From Methylococcaceae bacterium (GTDB lineage Bacteria; Pseudomonadota; Gammaproteobacteria; Methylococcales; Methylococcaceae), in the NCBI GenBank assembly GCA_012026715.1, contig VEPB01000230.1, positions 1 to 17,734 of the forward strand: a stretch of DNA of 17,734 nucleotides, in the 5' to 3' direction. The number at the start of each line of letters is the position of its first letter. Positions within the stretch are counted from its first letter, which is position 1. The translations under genes and the position numbers were made by a program. The notes under the pieces were generated by a model, which saw nothing but the letters and a program-made list of their open reading frames with translations, was not told the DNA's origin and searched no databases. Below, one piece after another: positions 1 through 6,941 of the stretch.

Positions 1-375
1 CAGTTCGCGGGCGGTATCGATGTTCTTGTCGCCCAGGGTTGGCTGGCCTTGCTTGGTCAGGGTCGGAAACATGTTGCCGCCGCCAAACAGTTTGACCTGG
101 TATTCCAGGTGCGGTGCACCGATTGCGTCGATTTCCGCCATCAGCAACTCCATGGCTTCGTCGGCGTAGCGTCCATCCAGTTCGTCCTGGCCTGCCCCAC
201 CACTGCCACGGGCGGGAAGCATGAAGTGGCTCATGCCACCAACCAGCAGCCTGGGATGCCAGACCGTCATGGACACGCAGGAACCCAGCACCGTGCGAAT
301 CCGGGTATCGCGATCACCGAAGTAATATTCTCCCGGGTTCAGGAAAATCTCCATGAAGGATGCAGGCCGATTCAT
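1..375 (-). CDS. cheD: Chemoreceptor glutamine deamidase CheD (3' end outside window)
   Basis: CheD deamidates glutamines on methyl-accepting chemotaxis proteins, making them methylatable by CheR, and in some bacteria it is regulated by CheC or CheY. I translated the minus strand from the ATG at 375; the frame stays open for 125 codons to the window edge, so the C-terminus is missing. The catalytic Cys/His pair is visible: Cys33 in the LGSCVSM segment and His50 in GGMSHFMLP, with the 17-residue spacing known from Thermotoga CheD. A later KLFGGGNMF segment also fits the family. The start overlaps the cheR stop as ATGA, so the two are translationally coupled and form one operon. The identification rests on the motif and the neighbour. 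Confidence 0.9.
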   Translation of the reverse strand, partial: MNRPASFMEIFLNPGEYYFGDRDTRIRTVLGSCVSMTVWHPRLLVGGMSHFMLPARGSGGAGQDELDGRYADEAMELLMAEIDAIGAPHLEYQVKLFGGGNMFPTLTKQGQPTLGDKNIDTAREL

Positions 376-1205
376 GATCTGGTTTTTTGGTAGATGGCCG
401 GTTGAACGGCGCGGTAAGCGTCGGTTACACCGTTGAGCGTCTCGGAATGGCCGATGAAGAGATAGCTGTTGCCTGTCAGCAAGGGCAGCATCCGATGCAC
501 GATGCGCTGTTTGGTCTGCTGCTCAAAATAGATCATCACATTGCGCAGGAAGATCACGTCGAACTCGCCCAGAGCCGGAAACGCCTCGTTCAGATTGACC
601 TGCAGGAAAGTCACCTTGCTGCGCAGATTCTTGGCAATCAGGAAGCGTCCCTCGTTGGAACCGACGCCCTTGAGGCAAAACCGGTTCAGGTAGTCGCGCG
701 GCAGCTCTCTGGCCCTGGCCATGGAATAGACGCCGGATGAGGCTTGTTCCAGCACTCGGGTACTGATATCGGACGCTACCACTTCCCAGGGTTCATCTCC
801 CAGGCAATCGGCCAGCAGCATGGCGATGCTGTAAGGCTCTTCGCCGGTGGAACTGGCGGCACTCCAGATCCGAATCGCGCGCCCCCGGCGGCGGTTCAAG
901 AGAACCTGGTCGCGCAGGAAGGAAAAGTGTTTGGGCTCCCTGAAAAAATGGGTTTCGTTGGTGGTCAGAAGATCGACGGCCGTCTGCAGTTCAGCTTCGT
1001 TGCCGGATGCAGTGATAAAGCGGAAATATTCGCCGAAACTGCTGATTCCATAGTGCCTGAGGCGTTTGGCCAAACGTCCGGAAACCAGATGCATCTTCGC
1101 CTGGCCCATGCTGATGCCGGCAATGCGGAAAATCAGGTCGCGTATCTGCGCAAATTCCTGTTTGCTGAGCGTGGGCGCTGCCAGTTCCTGGGTCTGCATC
1201 GTCAT
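372..1205 (-). CDS. cheR: Chemotaxis protein methyltransferase CheR
   Basis: CheR transfers methyl groups from S-adenosylmethionine to glutamates of chemoreceptors during adaptation. The 277-residue product has the usual family length. The N-terminal helical domain runs to about residue 90 and ends in TTNETHFFRE. The SAM-binding Rossmann domain follows with WSAASSTGEEPYSIAM at 114-129, the acidic VVASDIS at 142-148, LRNVMIYF at 220-227 and GHSE at 252-255, all as in enteric CheR. Two in-frame ATG codons lie at 1205 and 1199; neither has a strong ribosome binding site, so the exact start is uncertain by two residues. It overlaps cheD by four bases. No CheA, CheW or receptor gene is seen in the window, so the rest of the chemotaxis operon would lie beyond the left edge or elsewhere. 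Confidence 0.95.
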   Translation of the reverse strand: MTMQTQELAAPTLSKQEFAQIRDLIFRIAGISMGQAKMHLVSGRLAKRLRHYGISSFGEYFRFITASGNEAELQTAVDLLTTNETHFFREPKHFSFLRDQVLLNRRRGRAIRIWSAASSTGEEPYSIAMLLADCLGDEPWEVVASDISTRVLEQASSGVYSMARARELPRDYLNRFCLKGVGSNEGRFLIAKNLRSKVTFLQVNLNEAFPALGEFDVIFLRNVMIYFEQQTKQRIVHRMLPLLTGNSYLFIGHSETLNGVTDAYRAVQPAIYQKTRS

Positions 1206-1585
1206 TGTCGATGGGCGCTCGGGCGTTGGTGAGTCGTCGATAGACGGCCGAAACCGCTGAGTGGCCGGCGCCTTCTAGTCTAGCGGGTGTTTTTCCTTTT
1301 GCGGCAGGGCCGGAAATTTCAAGCAGCCAAGACAGCGACTGCCGCACGTCGGAAACCAGATGCGCGTGCCGAATAGAGCCGGTTTGATGCGGCGCAGGCG
1401 GTTCCAACGGGTGGGCGGCCGCGATGGAAGCGTGCCGGAGCCCCTGAAAGGCCTACGATCGTGAAGCGACTTGGAGTGGCGATCGTCATCATCGAACGCC
1501 AGTTAGAAGGGCACTTGACGCTGAACTTGGCCTAACCCAAGACCGAAAAGACAACACCATGAATTCGATCGATCCATTGATTACA
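1206..1585. other. Non-coding stretch upstream of cheR
   Basis: About 380 bases without a supported gene. A minus-strand frame stays open upstream of cheR to 1407, but its translation resembles no family and it runs into cheR in another frame. I see no convincing sigma-70, sigma-28 or sigma-54 promoter and no clear terminator. The right end meets the tRNA remnant. Confidence 0.5.
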
Positions 1586-1629
1586 TGGAGGCGACAGGAT
1601 TCGAACCCGCAACCGGCTGATTACAAATC
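1586..1629 (-). pseudogene. 3' half of a tRNA-Thr(UGU) gene, probable attachment-site scar
   Basis: Read on the minus strand, these 44 bases follow canonical tRNA positions 30 to 73. They give the anticodon loop TTTGTAA (anticodon TGT), the 3' anticodon stem TCAGC, a five-base variable loop, the T arm GCGGG-TTCGAAT-CCTGT, seven acceptor bases CGCCTCC and discriminator A. CCA is not encoded. Only two bases of the 5' anticodon stem still pair. Beyond them (1630 upward) there is no D arm and no 5' acceptor strand, so this cannot be a working tRNA. A break inside the anticodon arm is typical of tyrosine-recombinase crossover in a tRNA gene. The tRNA 3' side faces cheR, so cheR lies on the chromosomal side and any integrated DNA lies at higher coordinates. 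Confidence 0.75.
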
Positions 1630-1818
1630 GCGCATCCATTCAGTACTAATTGTTTTTAATGGAATATACGGGCGTCCGTTGCGGGCCTTGCAGTACCAAT
1701 CACCACGAGGCACCACCGAAACACGCGAAGTTCACCCGCAATACGCGGCCACGGTACCGCAATTTGATCCGACGCCCGGGCAACATCGGCTCGGACCACG
1801 GACGTTGGAAAGGTCTTT
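1630..1818. other. Non-coding DNA between the tRNA scar and the sigma-factor gene
   Basis: About 190 bases, more AT-rich next to the tRNA scar (around 1640-1670) than the surrounding genes. It follows the last gene of the sigma-factor operon, but I could not find a clear stem-loop with a T tract to serve as terminator. No gene is supported here. Confidence 0.4.
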
Positions 1819-3084
1819 CTACGAGCGACCGGCCATCTCCGACACCTCGCTGATGCGCCGTTCCAGAAAACGTCGTTCGGGTTCCAGTATCGCGAGTTCC
1901 AAAGCCCTTTGGTAAGCGGCTCGGGCTTCAGGCTTGCGGTCCAGACGACGGAGGAAATCGGCGCGGGCGGCGTGGATGAGGTGGTAGTCCTTCAATGCGC
2001 CGCTCGCCAAGATGTCATCGACAACAGCCAGTCCGGTGGCGGGACCGTCACACATGGCCATCGCCACGGCGCGGTTGAGAGCCACCACCGGCGAGGGCTC
2101 GATCCGCAGCAGCACGTCGTACAGGCCGACGATTTGGCTCCAGTCCGTGGCCGCGGCATTGGGGGACTCCGCGTGGACCGCGGCAATGGCGGCCTGCAGG
2201 GTATAGGGGCCGAAGCGGCGCGAGGCAAGGGCCCGTTCCACCAGTACCAGGCCTTCGGCGATCCGCTCCCGGTTCCATAGACTACGATCCTGTGCGTCCA
2301 ACAGGATCAGCTCGCCCTCGGCGTCGCTGCGGGCTGAACGACGGGATTCGTGCAGCAGCATCAGCGCCAGAAGGCCCATGGCCTCCGACTCGGGCAGCAG
2401 TTCGACCAAAAGACGGCCCAGCCGGATCGCTTCATCCGAGAGATCACGACGGGTCAGGGAATCGCCGGAGGAGGCCGAGTAGCCCTCGTTGAACACCAGA
2501 TAGACGACCCGCAGCACCGCATCCAGACGCTCCGGCAGTTCTTCCCGCGTCGGCACCTGATAGGGAATGCGCGCATCGCGGATCTTGCCCTTGGCGCGGA
2601 CGATGCGTTGGGCCAGGGTAGGCGGCGCGGTGAGAAAGGCGCGGGCAATTTCTTCCGTGGTGAGGTCGCAGACCTCCCGCAGGGTGAGGGCCACCTGGGC
2701 ATCCGACGACAACGCGGGATGGCAACAGGTGAAGATGAGCCTGAGGCGGTCGTCTTCCAGTTCATCTTCCTCGAAGGCGGCGCCATCCATACTGGCAGGA
2801 TCGACGGGCTCGGCATCCTCGTCCAGGGCCTCGAAACGGGCGCGCCGCCGCAGCCCGTCGATGGCTTTGAAGCGCCCGGTGGAAATCAGCCAGGCCCTGG
2901 GATTGGCGGGAAGGCCATCCCGCGGCCATTGTTCCAGCGCGGCCCGGAAGGCATCGTGCAGGGCTTCCTCGGCCAGGTCGAAATCGCCCAGTAGACGCAC
3001 CAGGGTGGCGAACACCCGGCGCGACTCGCCGCGGTAAACCTCGTCGATGGCCTCGCGCAGCGGCTCGGACGACAGCTCGCTCAT
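1819..3084 (-). CDS. ECF42-type RNA polymerase sigma factor with C-terminal TPR-like extension
   Basis: An ECF sigma factor that would direct RNA polymerase to its own regulon. The 421-residue product is about twice the size of a simple ECF sigma. Region 2 spans roughly residues 12-80 (VYRGESRRVFATLVRLLG, then NPRAWLISTGRFKAIDGLRRR). Region 4 follows at about 110-175 (FTCCHPALSSDAQVALTLRE, then LAQRIVRAKGKIRDA). A helical domain of about 240 residues (VVYLVFNEGYSAS, then TPR-like repeats ending near ALELAILEPERRFLERR) completes it. This architecture, the lack of an anti-sigma gene and the DGPF-protein neighbours define the ECF42 group, where the C-terminal extension is thought to control activity. 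The frame opens at 3186, but the ATG at 3084 is chosen because it leaves 28 bases after the preceding VOC gene and starts at MSELSSEP. It is the last gene of an eight-gene operon. Confidence 0.93.
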   Translation of the reverse strand: MSELSSEPLREAIDEVYRGESRRVFATLVRLLGDFDLAEEALHDAFRAALEQWPRDGLPANPRAWLISTGRFKAIDGLRRRARFEALDEDAEPVDPASMDGAAFEEDELEDDRLRLIFTCCHPALSSDAQVALTLREVCDLTTEEIARAFLTAPPTLAQRIVRAKGKIRDARIPYQVPTREELPERLDAVLRVVYLVFNEGYSASSGDSLTRRDLSDEAIRLGRLLVELLPESEAMGLLALMLLHESRRSARSDAEGELILLDAQDRSLWNRERIAEGLVLVERALASRRFGPYTLQAAIAAVHAESPNAAATDWSQIVGLYDVLLRIEPSPVVALNRAVAMAMCDGPATGLAVVDDILASGALKDYHLIHAARADFLRRLDRKPEARAAYQRALELAILEPERRFLERRISEVSEMAGRS

Positions 3085-3112
3085 CGGCGCCGCCAGCCGG
3101 CCCCGAGCAGGC

Positions 3113-3541
3113 CTACCAGGGATCGTAAGTGCCGATGTTCCACAGATGCCCTTCCGGGTCGCGGCAGGAAAAAACTCGGCCTCCATAATCCGCGTCTTGA
3201 ATTTCTATGACCACTTCCGCGCCGGCGGCTTTCGCCCGCTGATAAATCAGGTCCGCGTCGGCCACCACCAGGCACGGACTTTGGGTTTCGGCGCCGCTCA
3301 GCTCGTCTGGCTGGCGGATCAACCGTCCCCATGGCGTTTCCTCGGCCAGCACCGAGCCGAGCATGACCATGCCGTTGCCCAAAGTGAGCTGGGCGTGGGC
3401 GATGGTGCCGTCGGGATTGGCGTAGACCGCGTGCGCCTCGAAGCCAAAGGCCTCGCACAACCAGCGGATGGCGGCCGGCGCATCGCGGTAGCGCAGGCAT
3501 GGAATCACCGTGGAGCGGGTGTTGTTTTCCTGTTGAGTCAT
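3113..3541 (-). CDS. VOC-superfamily (glyoxalase/PhnB-like) protein, third copy
   Basis: A 142-residue single-unit VOC-fold protein. It begins with IPCLRYRDAPAAIRWLCEAFGF, the usual opening strand and helix, and ends with DPEGHLWNIGTYDPW, the usual closing strand. VOC proteins include metal-dependent lyases, isomerases, dioxygenases and antibiotic-binding proteins. A polar pattern HAQLTL near residue 49 and the late acidic/His motif could bind a metal, but the substrate cannot be predicted. It lies 26 bases after a YCII/DGPF gene and 28 bases before the ECF42 sigma gene, so it belongs to their operon. It is the third of three VOC genes there, and the sequences are clearly divergent. Confidence 0.88.
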   Translation of the reverse strand: MTQQENNTRSTVIPCLRYRDAPAAIRWLCEAFGFEAHAVYANPDGTIAHAQLTLGNGMVMLGSVLAEETPWGRLIRQPDELSGAETQSPCLVVADADLIYQRAKAAGAEVVIEIQDADYGGRVFSCRDPEGHLWNIGTYDPW

Positions 3542-3567
3542 GGGTTTTCCCTATTTTCTGGCTCGAT

Positions 3568-3984
3568 CTATTGTCCCAGTTTGCCTTCCAATTCGCGGCA
3601 GCGCTCGATGGCCTCGCCCGGCTCGAAATCGTCCAGCTCGAACAGTTGGCGGACCTCGATTTCGCCGATCTTGCCCTTTCCTGCGGGATTGGGAAAGCGC
3701 CGGGTCCACTCCAGGGCTTCCTCGCAGGATTTCACCTGGATGAGGGTGTAACCGGCGATCAGCTCCTTGGTTTCTGCGAAAGGTCCGTCCACGAAGGAGC
3801 GCTGTTCTCCCGAGTAATGGATTCGCCAGCCCTTGCAGCTGGGTTGCAGGCCGGAGCCTTCGAGCAAGACTCCCGCCTCGTGCAATTCTTCATGGTAAGT
3901 GGTCATTTCGGCAATGAGTTCTTCCGAGGGCATGACGCCGGCCTCGGATTCCGGGCTGGCCTTGACGATGATCATGAAGCGCAT
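3568..3984 (-). CDS. YCII-related (DGPF-domain) protein, third copy
   Basis: A 138-residue protein of the YCII/DGPF family, small dimeric ferredoxin-like folds of unknown or varied catalytic role that accompany ECF sigma factors. It opens with MRFMIIVKAS, carries the signature DGPF at residues 66-69 in VDGPFAETKELIAGY, and has the late EALEWTRRFPNP segment usual for the family. The start at 3984 is preceded by AGGAAA at good spacing. It is followed after 26 bases by a VOC gene, repeating the DGPF-then-VOC order seen twice more in this operon. Its N-terminal half (PESEAGVMPSEELIAEM) differs from the other two DGPF proteins, which both begin MKYLCL, so it is a separate subtype, not a recent duplicate. 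Confidence 0.9.
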   Translation of the reverse strand: MRFMIIVKASPESEAGVMPSEELIAEMTTYHEELHEAGVLLEGSGLQPSCKGWRIHYSGEQRSFVDGPFAETKELIAGYTLIQVKSCEEALEWTRRFPNPAGKGKIGEIEVRQLFELDDFEPGEAIERCRELEGKLGQ

Positions 3985-4020
3985 GGTGTTGTTTCCTGGT
4001 GATAGGGCTTTTATGCGGCC

Positions 4021-4524
4021 TCACCGGTCGTGGGCCTGCTGCAAGGCCGCGATGTCGAGCTTTTTCATCTGCAGCATGGCCTGGAACGTCTGCTGGGATT
4101 TCTTGGGGTCCGGATCGCCGATCAACCGGGGAAGGACGCTGGGAACGATCTGCCAGGAAACCCCGAAGCGATCCTTGAGCCAGCCGCATTGCTGGGCTCT
4201 TTCTTCTCCACCCTCGGAGAGTCGGTCCCAGTAGTGGTCCACCTCGGCCTGGGTGTCGCAACTGACCTGAAACGAGATCGCCTCGTTGAACCGGAATTGC
4301 GGACGCGGACCGCCGTTGAGAGCCGTAAAGGCCTGACCGTCCAGTTCGAAGGCGGCCACCATGACCGATCCAGGCGTTTTGCCATGGATCTCGCGTCCGG
4401 CTTCCCCATAGCGGGAAATCTGGGTGATGCGGGAGTTGGGAAAGATGCCGGTATAGAACGTGGCAGCCTCTTCCGCCTCGCTGTCGAACCAAAGGCAGGG
4501 GGTGATTCGGTGCAGTGTTGCCAT
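4021..4524 (-). CDS. VOC-superfamily PhnB-like protein, second copy
   Basis: A 167-residue protein of the PhnB-like branch of the VOC fold, the type often annotated as '3-demethylubiquinone-9 3-methyltransferase domain', although it is not a methyltransferase. Diagnostic segments are ITPCLWFDSEAEEAATFYTGIF at the start, FELDGQAFTALNGGP near residues 58-72 and CGWLKDRFGVSWQIVPSVL near 113-131. The C-terminal helix QTFQAMLQMKKLDIAALQ is typical of this branch. It lies 36 bases upstream of the third DGPF gene and 47 bases downstream of the second. The physiological substrate is unknown. Confidence 0.9.
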   Translation of the reverse strand: MATLHRITPCLWFDSEAEEAATFYTGIFPNSRITQISRYGEAGREIHGKTPGSVMVAAFELDGQAFTALNGGPRPQFRFNEAISFQVSCDTQAEVDHYWDRLSEGGEERAQQCGWLKDRFGVSWQIVPSVLPRLIGDPDPKKSQQTFQAMLQMKKLDIAALQQAHDR

Positions 4525-4571
4525 GACTATTCAGCTCCGGTTGCTTGAGTTCATGAGGTCCATCCGGGCGG

Positions 4572-4964
4572 TTATGGATGGTATTCCCGGGAGCCGAGGC
4601 CCAAGACTGCCAGGGTCCTGGAATCCTCGGCGACCGGCCGGACCTCCACGCAACCCTTGCGAACCTCGGGGATCCGTGCCGCAATGGAAATGGCTTCATT
4701 GAGGTCCCTGGCCTCGATGAGGTAGTAACCGCCCAATTGTTCCTTGGTTTCGGCGCAGGGGCCGTCGGTCACCGTCACCTTTCCGCTGCGCACCCTGACG
4801 GTGGTGGCGGAATCGGCGGGGAGCAGGCGGTTGCAGTCCAGGTAATAGCCGCCTTGGCGTATGTCCCGGGTGAATTCGCGGTATTCCTCGTAGCGCTGTT
4901 CCGCCTCGGCCGCCGGCATTTGCTCCATCACCGTTTCCGCGCAGATCAGACAGAGGTATTTCAT
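4572..4964 (-). CDS. YCII-related (DGPF-type) protein, second copy, with DGPC variant
   Basis: A 130-residue YCII/DGPF-family protein. The frame is open far upstream to 5969, but only the part from ATG 4964 reads like the family (MKYLCLICAE), and a SRPBCC gene occupies the upstream DNA in another frame. The signature motif here is DGPC, at residues 67-70 in TDGPCAETKEQLGGYY: the phenylalanine is replaced by cysteine. The late motif EAISIAARIPEVRKGCVEVRP matches the first copy (EAIKVAATIPSARVGSIEVRP), so those two copies are the closest pair. A tail of about 18 residues (EDSRTLAVLGLGSREYHP) exceeds the other copy. It starts 11 bases after the SRPBCC gene ends. Confidence 0.88.
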   Translation of the reverse strand: MKYLCLICAETVMEQMPAAEAEQRYEEYREFTRDIRQGGYYLDCNRLLPADSATTVRVRSGKVTVTDGPCAETKEQLGGYYLIEARDLNEAISIAARIPEVRKGCVEVRPVAEDSRTLAVLGLGSREYHP

Positions 4965-4975
4965 GGCGATACCCT

Positions 4976-5503
4976 TCAGGCTTCGACCAAGGCTTTGAGG
5001 CTGGCAAGACCGGTTTCGAAGTCCTTGCCAACCATTTTTTCCATGTCGAAAAACAGGCACATGAGCTTGGACAGGTAGGGCGAGGGGCCATGCATGGCCC
5101 AAACGACCCGGGTGGAGTCGCCCTCTCCCGCCAGGGTGTATTCGATGATGTTGTGGGCCTGGAAAGGCTTTGCCATATCCAGGGCGATGACCAGCTTGGT
5201 AGGTGCCGTGGCATCGGTGATGGTCAGCCTTCCGGAGCCGGTCTCGGCATTTCCGTCGAACTCGTACACGGCTCCCTGGCCGCTGCGGGCACCGCTGAAG
5301 CCGCGTTTCAGGGCCGGGTCTTTCTTCTCGAAGGGCGACCAGGCCTGGGCCTGGCGAAAATCGCTGAGGATGGCGTAGATGCGATCCGGCGGGGCCTTGA
5401 TGGCGATGGATCGTTCGATTCGGAAGCTGTCGGGACGGGTGGCGGCAAAAACGAGAACCCCGCTCAGCAGGATCACGAGGAGGATGGCGATGGTCTTGAT
5501 CAT
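4976..5503 (-). CDS. Membrane-anchored SRPBCC (polyketide cyclase/Bet v1-like) protein
   Basis: A 175-residue protein of the SRPBCC fold, hydrophobic ligand-binding cups. An N-terminal hydrophobic helix (IKTIAILLVILLSGVLVF) would anchor it in the inner membrane with the domain outside the cytoplasm. The domain then shows RSIAIKAPPDRIYAILSDF, AQAWSPFEKKDP and a late strand TRVVWAMHGPSPY, all usual for the family. The frame begins at a GTG at 5509, but the ATG at 5503 is preferred because an AAGAG ribosome binding site lies at suitable distance from it and too close to the GTG. The preceding gap of about 195 bases is the largest in the operon. It contains a TTCGACT sequence on this strand but no matching -35 element. 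Ligand unknown. Confidence 0.87.
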   Translation of the reverse strand: MIKTIAILLVILLSGVLVFAATRPDSFRIERSIAIKAPPDRIYAILSDFRQAQAWSPFEKKDPALKRGFSGARSGQGAVYEFDGNAETGSGRLTITDATAPTKLVIALDMAKPFQAHNIIEYTLAGEGDSTRVVWAMHGPSPYLSKLMCLFFDMEKMVGKDFETGLASLKALVEA

Positions 5504-5698
5504 AAGCACACTCTTCTTGGTGATGGGGTGAAGGCCTCAACGGACTAGGGCTGGGCATATTCCCCTCGTTTAAACCGGTTCGTTCGGGCCGAGGGGGAAA
5601 AATCAGTCGAAGGCGCATCCGTTTCGGTCCCGCGTCCCGCTCGGACACCGCGATACCCTGCGGGGGCCTTCGCCCGCCGCCAGGTAAACCTCTTCCTT

Positions 5699-6169
5699 TC
5701 ACTGACCTACCGATTCGCTGCAAAACGTGCGTGCGGCCTCTTGCAGTTCCTCTGGACCGACGTCGCGCACGTGGGTCGCCACCGACCAGATATGACCGAA
5801 AGGATCCTCCAATACCCCGTAACGGTCGCCCCAGAACATGTCGTTCACCGGACTGATGACCGTGGCGCCCGCGGCGGCGGCGTGGGAGAAGAAGGCATCC
5901 ACATCGTCTACGAAGAGATGGATGGTGACCGGACTTCCCTTGAGGGCTTTCGGTCCGACGGCACCGCATTGGGGCATTTCGTCCACCAGCATGACGGCGG
6001 AGTCACCGATGCGGACGCAGCCATGGAGAAGCTTGCCGTCGGGAGTATGAAGTCGCATGAGTTCCTCGGCGCCAAATGCGTTCTTATAGAAATCCATGGC
6101 CTCGCCGGCGCCGGCGCAGACCAAGTGGGGGGTGACGGTGTGGAAACCGTGGGGGATGGCATGGGACAT
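5699..6169 (-). CDS. VOC-superfamily PhnB-like protein, first copy
   Basis: A 156-residue VOC-fold protein of the PhnB type. Family features are TVTPHLVCAGAGEAMDFYKNAF at the start, LLHGCVRIGDSAVMLVDE in the middle, VTIHLFVDDVDAFFSHAAAAG near 80-100, and RYGVLEDPFGHIWSVATHV near 115-133. The last is the characteristic closing strand with a conserved His. AAGGA precedes the ATG at 6169 at reasonable distance. It follows the first DGPF gene after 183 bases, and that gap contains a second copy of the ECF42-type promoter, so this gene may also be transcribed from its own start. No substrate can be named. Confidence 0.9.
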   Translation of the reverse strand: MSHAIPHGFHTVTPHLVCAGAGEAMDFYKNAFGAEELMRLHTPDGKLLHGCVRIGDSAVMLVDEMPQCGAVGPKALKGSPVTIHLFVDDVDAFFSHAAAAGATVISPVNDMFWGDRYGVLEDPFGHIWSVATHVRDVGPEELQEAARTFCSESVGQ

Positions 6170-6247
6170 GGTGGTTTTCCTTCTGATTTCTGGGTTTGGA
6201 GCCTGACCGCGGATGGTGTATGGGGTCGAGATCGGACTCTTGCCGGT

Positions 6248-6276
6248 AAGTCGAACGGGGACCGGCGAAATCGACA
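6248..6276 (-). promoter_or_regulatory. ECF42-type promoter inside the sigma-factor operon
   Basis: On the minus strand TGTCGA (6271-6276) is followed after exactly 17 bases by CGACTT (6248-6253), with TTCGACT overlapping the -10. It lies about 80 bases upstream of the first VOC gene. The same two elements at the same spacing occur at 6734-6762 and 8601-8629. The elements match the -35 TGTCGA and CGA-type -10 that I recall for ECF42 promoters. Confidence 0.7.
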
Positions 6277-6352
6277 GGGATCAGGAAAATTTTCGCCGGC
6301 GTTTTTCGAACGGCCGGATCGACTCCAGTCCGCTTCATGGCGCGCTGGGCGC

Positions 6353-6697
6353 TCAGATATCCAATTGCCGAACAGGTCTGACCTCGATGCTGCCCACCCG
6401 TGCCGAGGGGATGGTCGCGGCCACCTTGATAGCCTCGTCCAGGTCCGGGACGTCGATCATGTAAAAGCCCGCCAGTTGTTCCTTGGTTTCGGCGAAGGGG
6501 CCGTCGGTGACCGAAAGCTTGCCGGCCCGCATTCGCACGGTGGTGGCGGTGCGCACCGATTCCAGGGGATGGCCGTCGATCAGGCAGCCGCTCTGCTTCA
6601 GTCCTTCCGCATGGGCCATGCATTCCCCATCCTTGGGACTGTCGGGCAAGGAGCAGCGTGTCTCTTCGTCGCTGTAGACCAGGCACAGGTATTTCAT
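6353..6697 (-). CDS. YCII-related (DGPF-domain) protein, first gene of the sigma operon
   Basis: A 114-residue YCII/DGPF-family protein. The frame opens at 6763, but the ATG at 6697 is chosen because it gives the family opening MKYLCLVYSD and has a perfect GGAGG ribosome binding site. The signature DGPF is at residues 65-68 (VTDGPFAETKEQLAGFYM), followed by DEAIKVAATIPSARVGSIEVRP. It is the first gene after the promoter at 6734-6762, so it heads the eight-gene operon that ends with the ECF42 sigma factor. DGPF proteins are the standard partners of ECF42 sigma factors. Whether they are enzymes of the response or modulate the sigma factor is not settled. Confidence 0.92.
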   Translation of the reverse strand: MKYLCLVYSDEETRCSLPDSPKDGECMAHAEGLKQSGCLIDGHPLESVRTATTVRMRAGKLSVTDGPFAETKEQLAGFYMIDVPDLDEAIKVAATIPSARVGSIEVRPVRQLDI

Positions 6698-6733
6698 GGT
6701 GTCCTCCGTTCGTGTGTAGGGAATCTCTCCAGT

Positions 6734-6762
6734 TAGTCGAAGGGAAATGCGTGAATTCGACA
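6734..6762 (-). promoter_or_regulatory. ECF42-type promoter of the sigma-factor operon
   Basis: TGTCGA (6757-6762) and CGACTA (6734-6739) on the minus strand are separated by 17 bases, with TTCGACT at the -10. The first gene begins about 36 bases beyond the -10. An alternative sigma factor encoded at the end of the operon with its own promoter type at the front means positive autoregulation. Confidence 0.8.
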
Positions 6763-6941
6763 ACTCGGCGAAAAAAATTCGACCAGAGCGTCCCTCCGGG
6801 ATCCGGCGGGCGGAATTGTCGATTCAGTTATGGATGTCTCCTTACAATCGCGAGCTGACGGCTGTGGATGGCAGCAGTCAATTTGAACCAAAATCGGCGC
6901 TGATTGTGATCTCCGCCGGTTTCTATTGCCAGCCGATACAA

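Noticed and set aside
991..1407. Minus-strand ORF overlapping the cheR start
   Set aside because: It shares DNA with cheR in another frame and its translation looks like an out-of-frame read; no motif is recognisable.
1559..1915. Plus-strand ORF containing WRRQDSNPQPADYKS
   Set aside because: This peptide is the well-known antisense translation of a tRNA 3' half; the region is the tRNA-Thr remnant and the rest has no family character.
5590..5620. Possible fourth ECF42-type promoter before the SRPBCC gene
   Set aside because: TTCGACT is present on the minus strand, but the bases 17 upstream read CGGGAC rather than TGTCGA.
4965..5969. Upstream extension of the second DGPF gene to a 465-residue frame
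   Set aside because: The extension is basic, Arg/His/Pro-rich shadow sequence lying over the SRPBCC and VOC genes, which have clear family motifs.
5741..6736. Plus-strand 331-residue ORF
   Set aside because: It is the antisense of a VOC gene and a DGPF gene, kept open by high GC at third positions.
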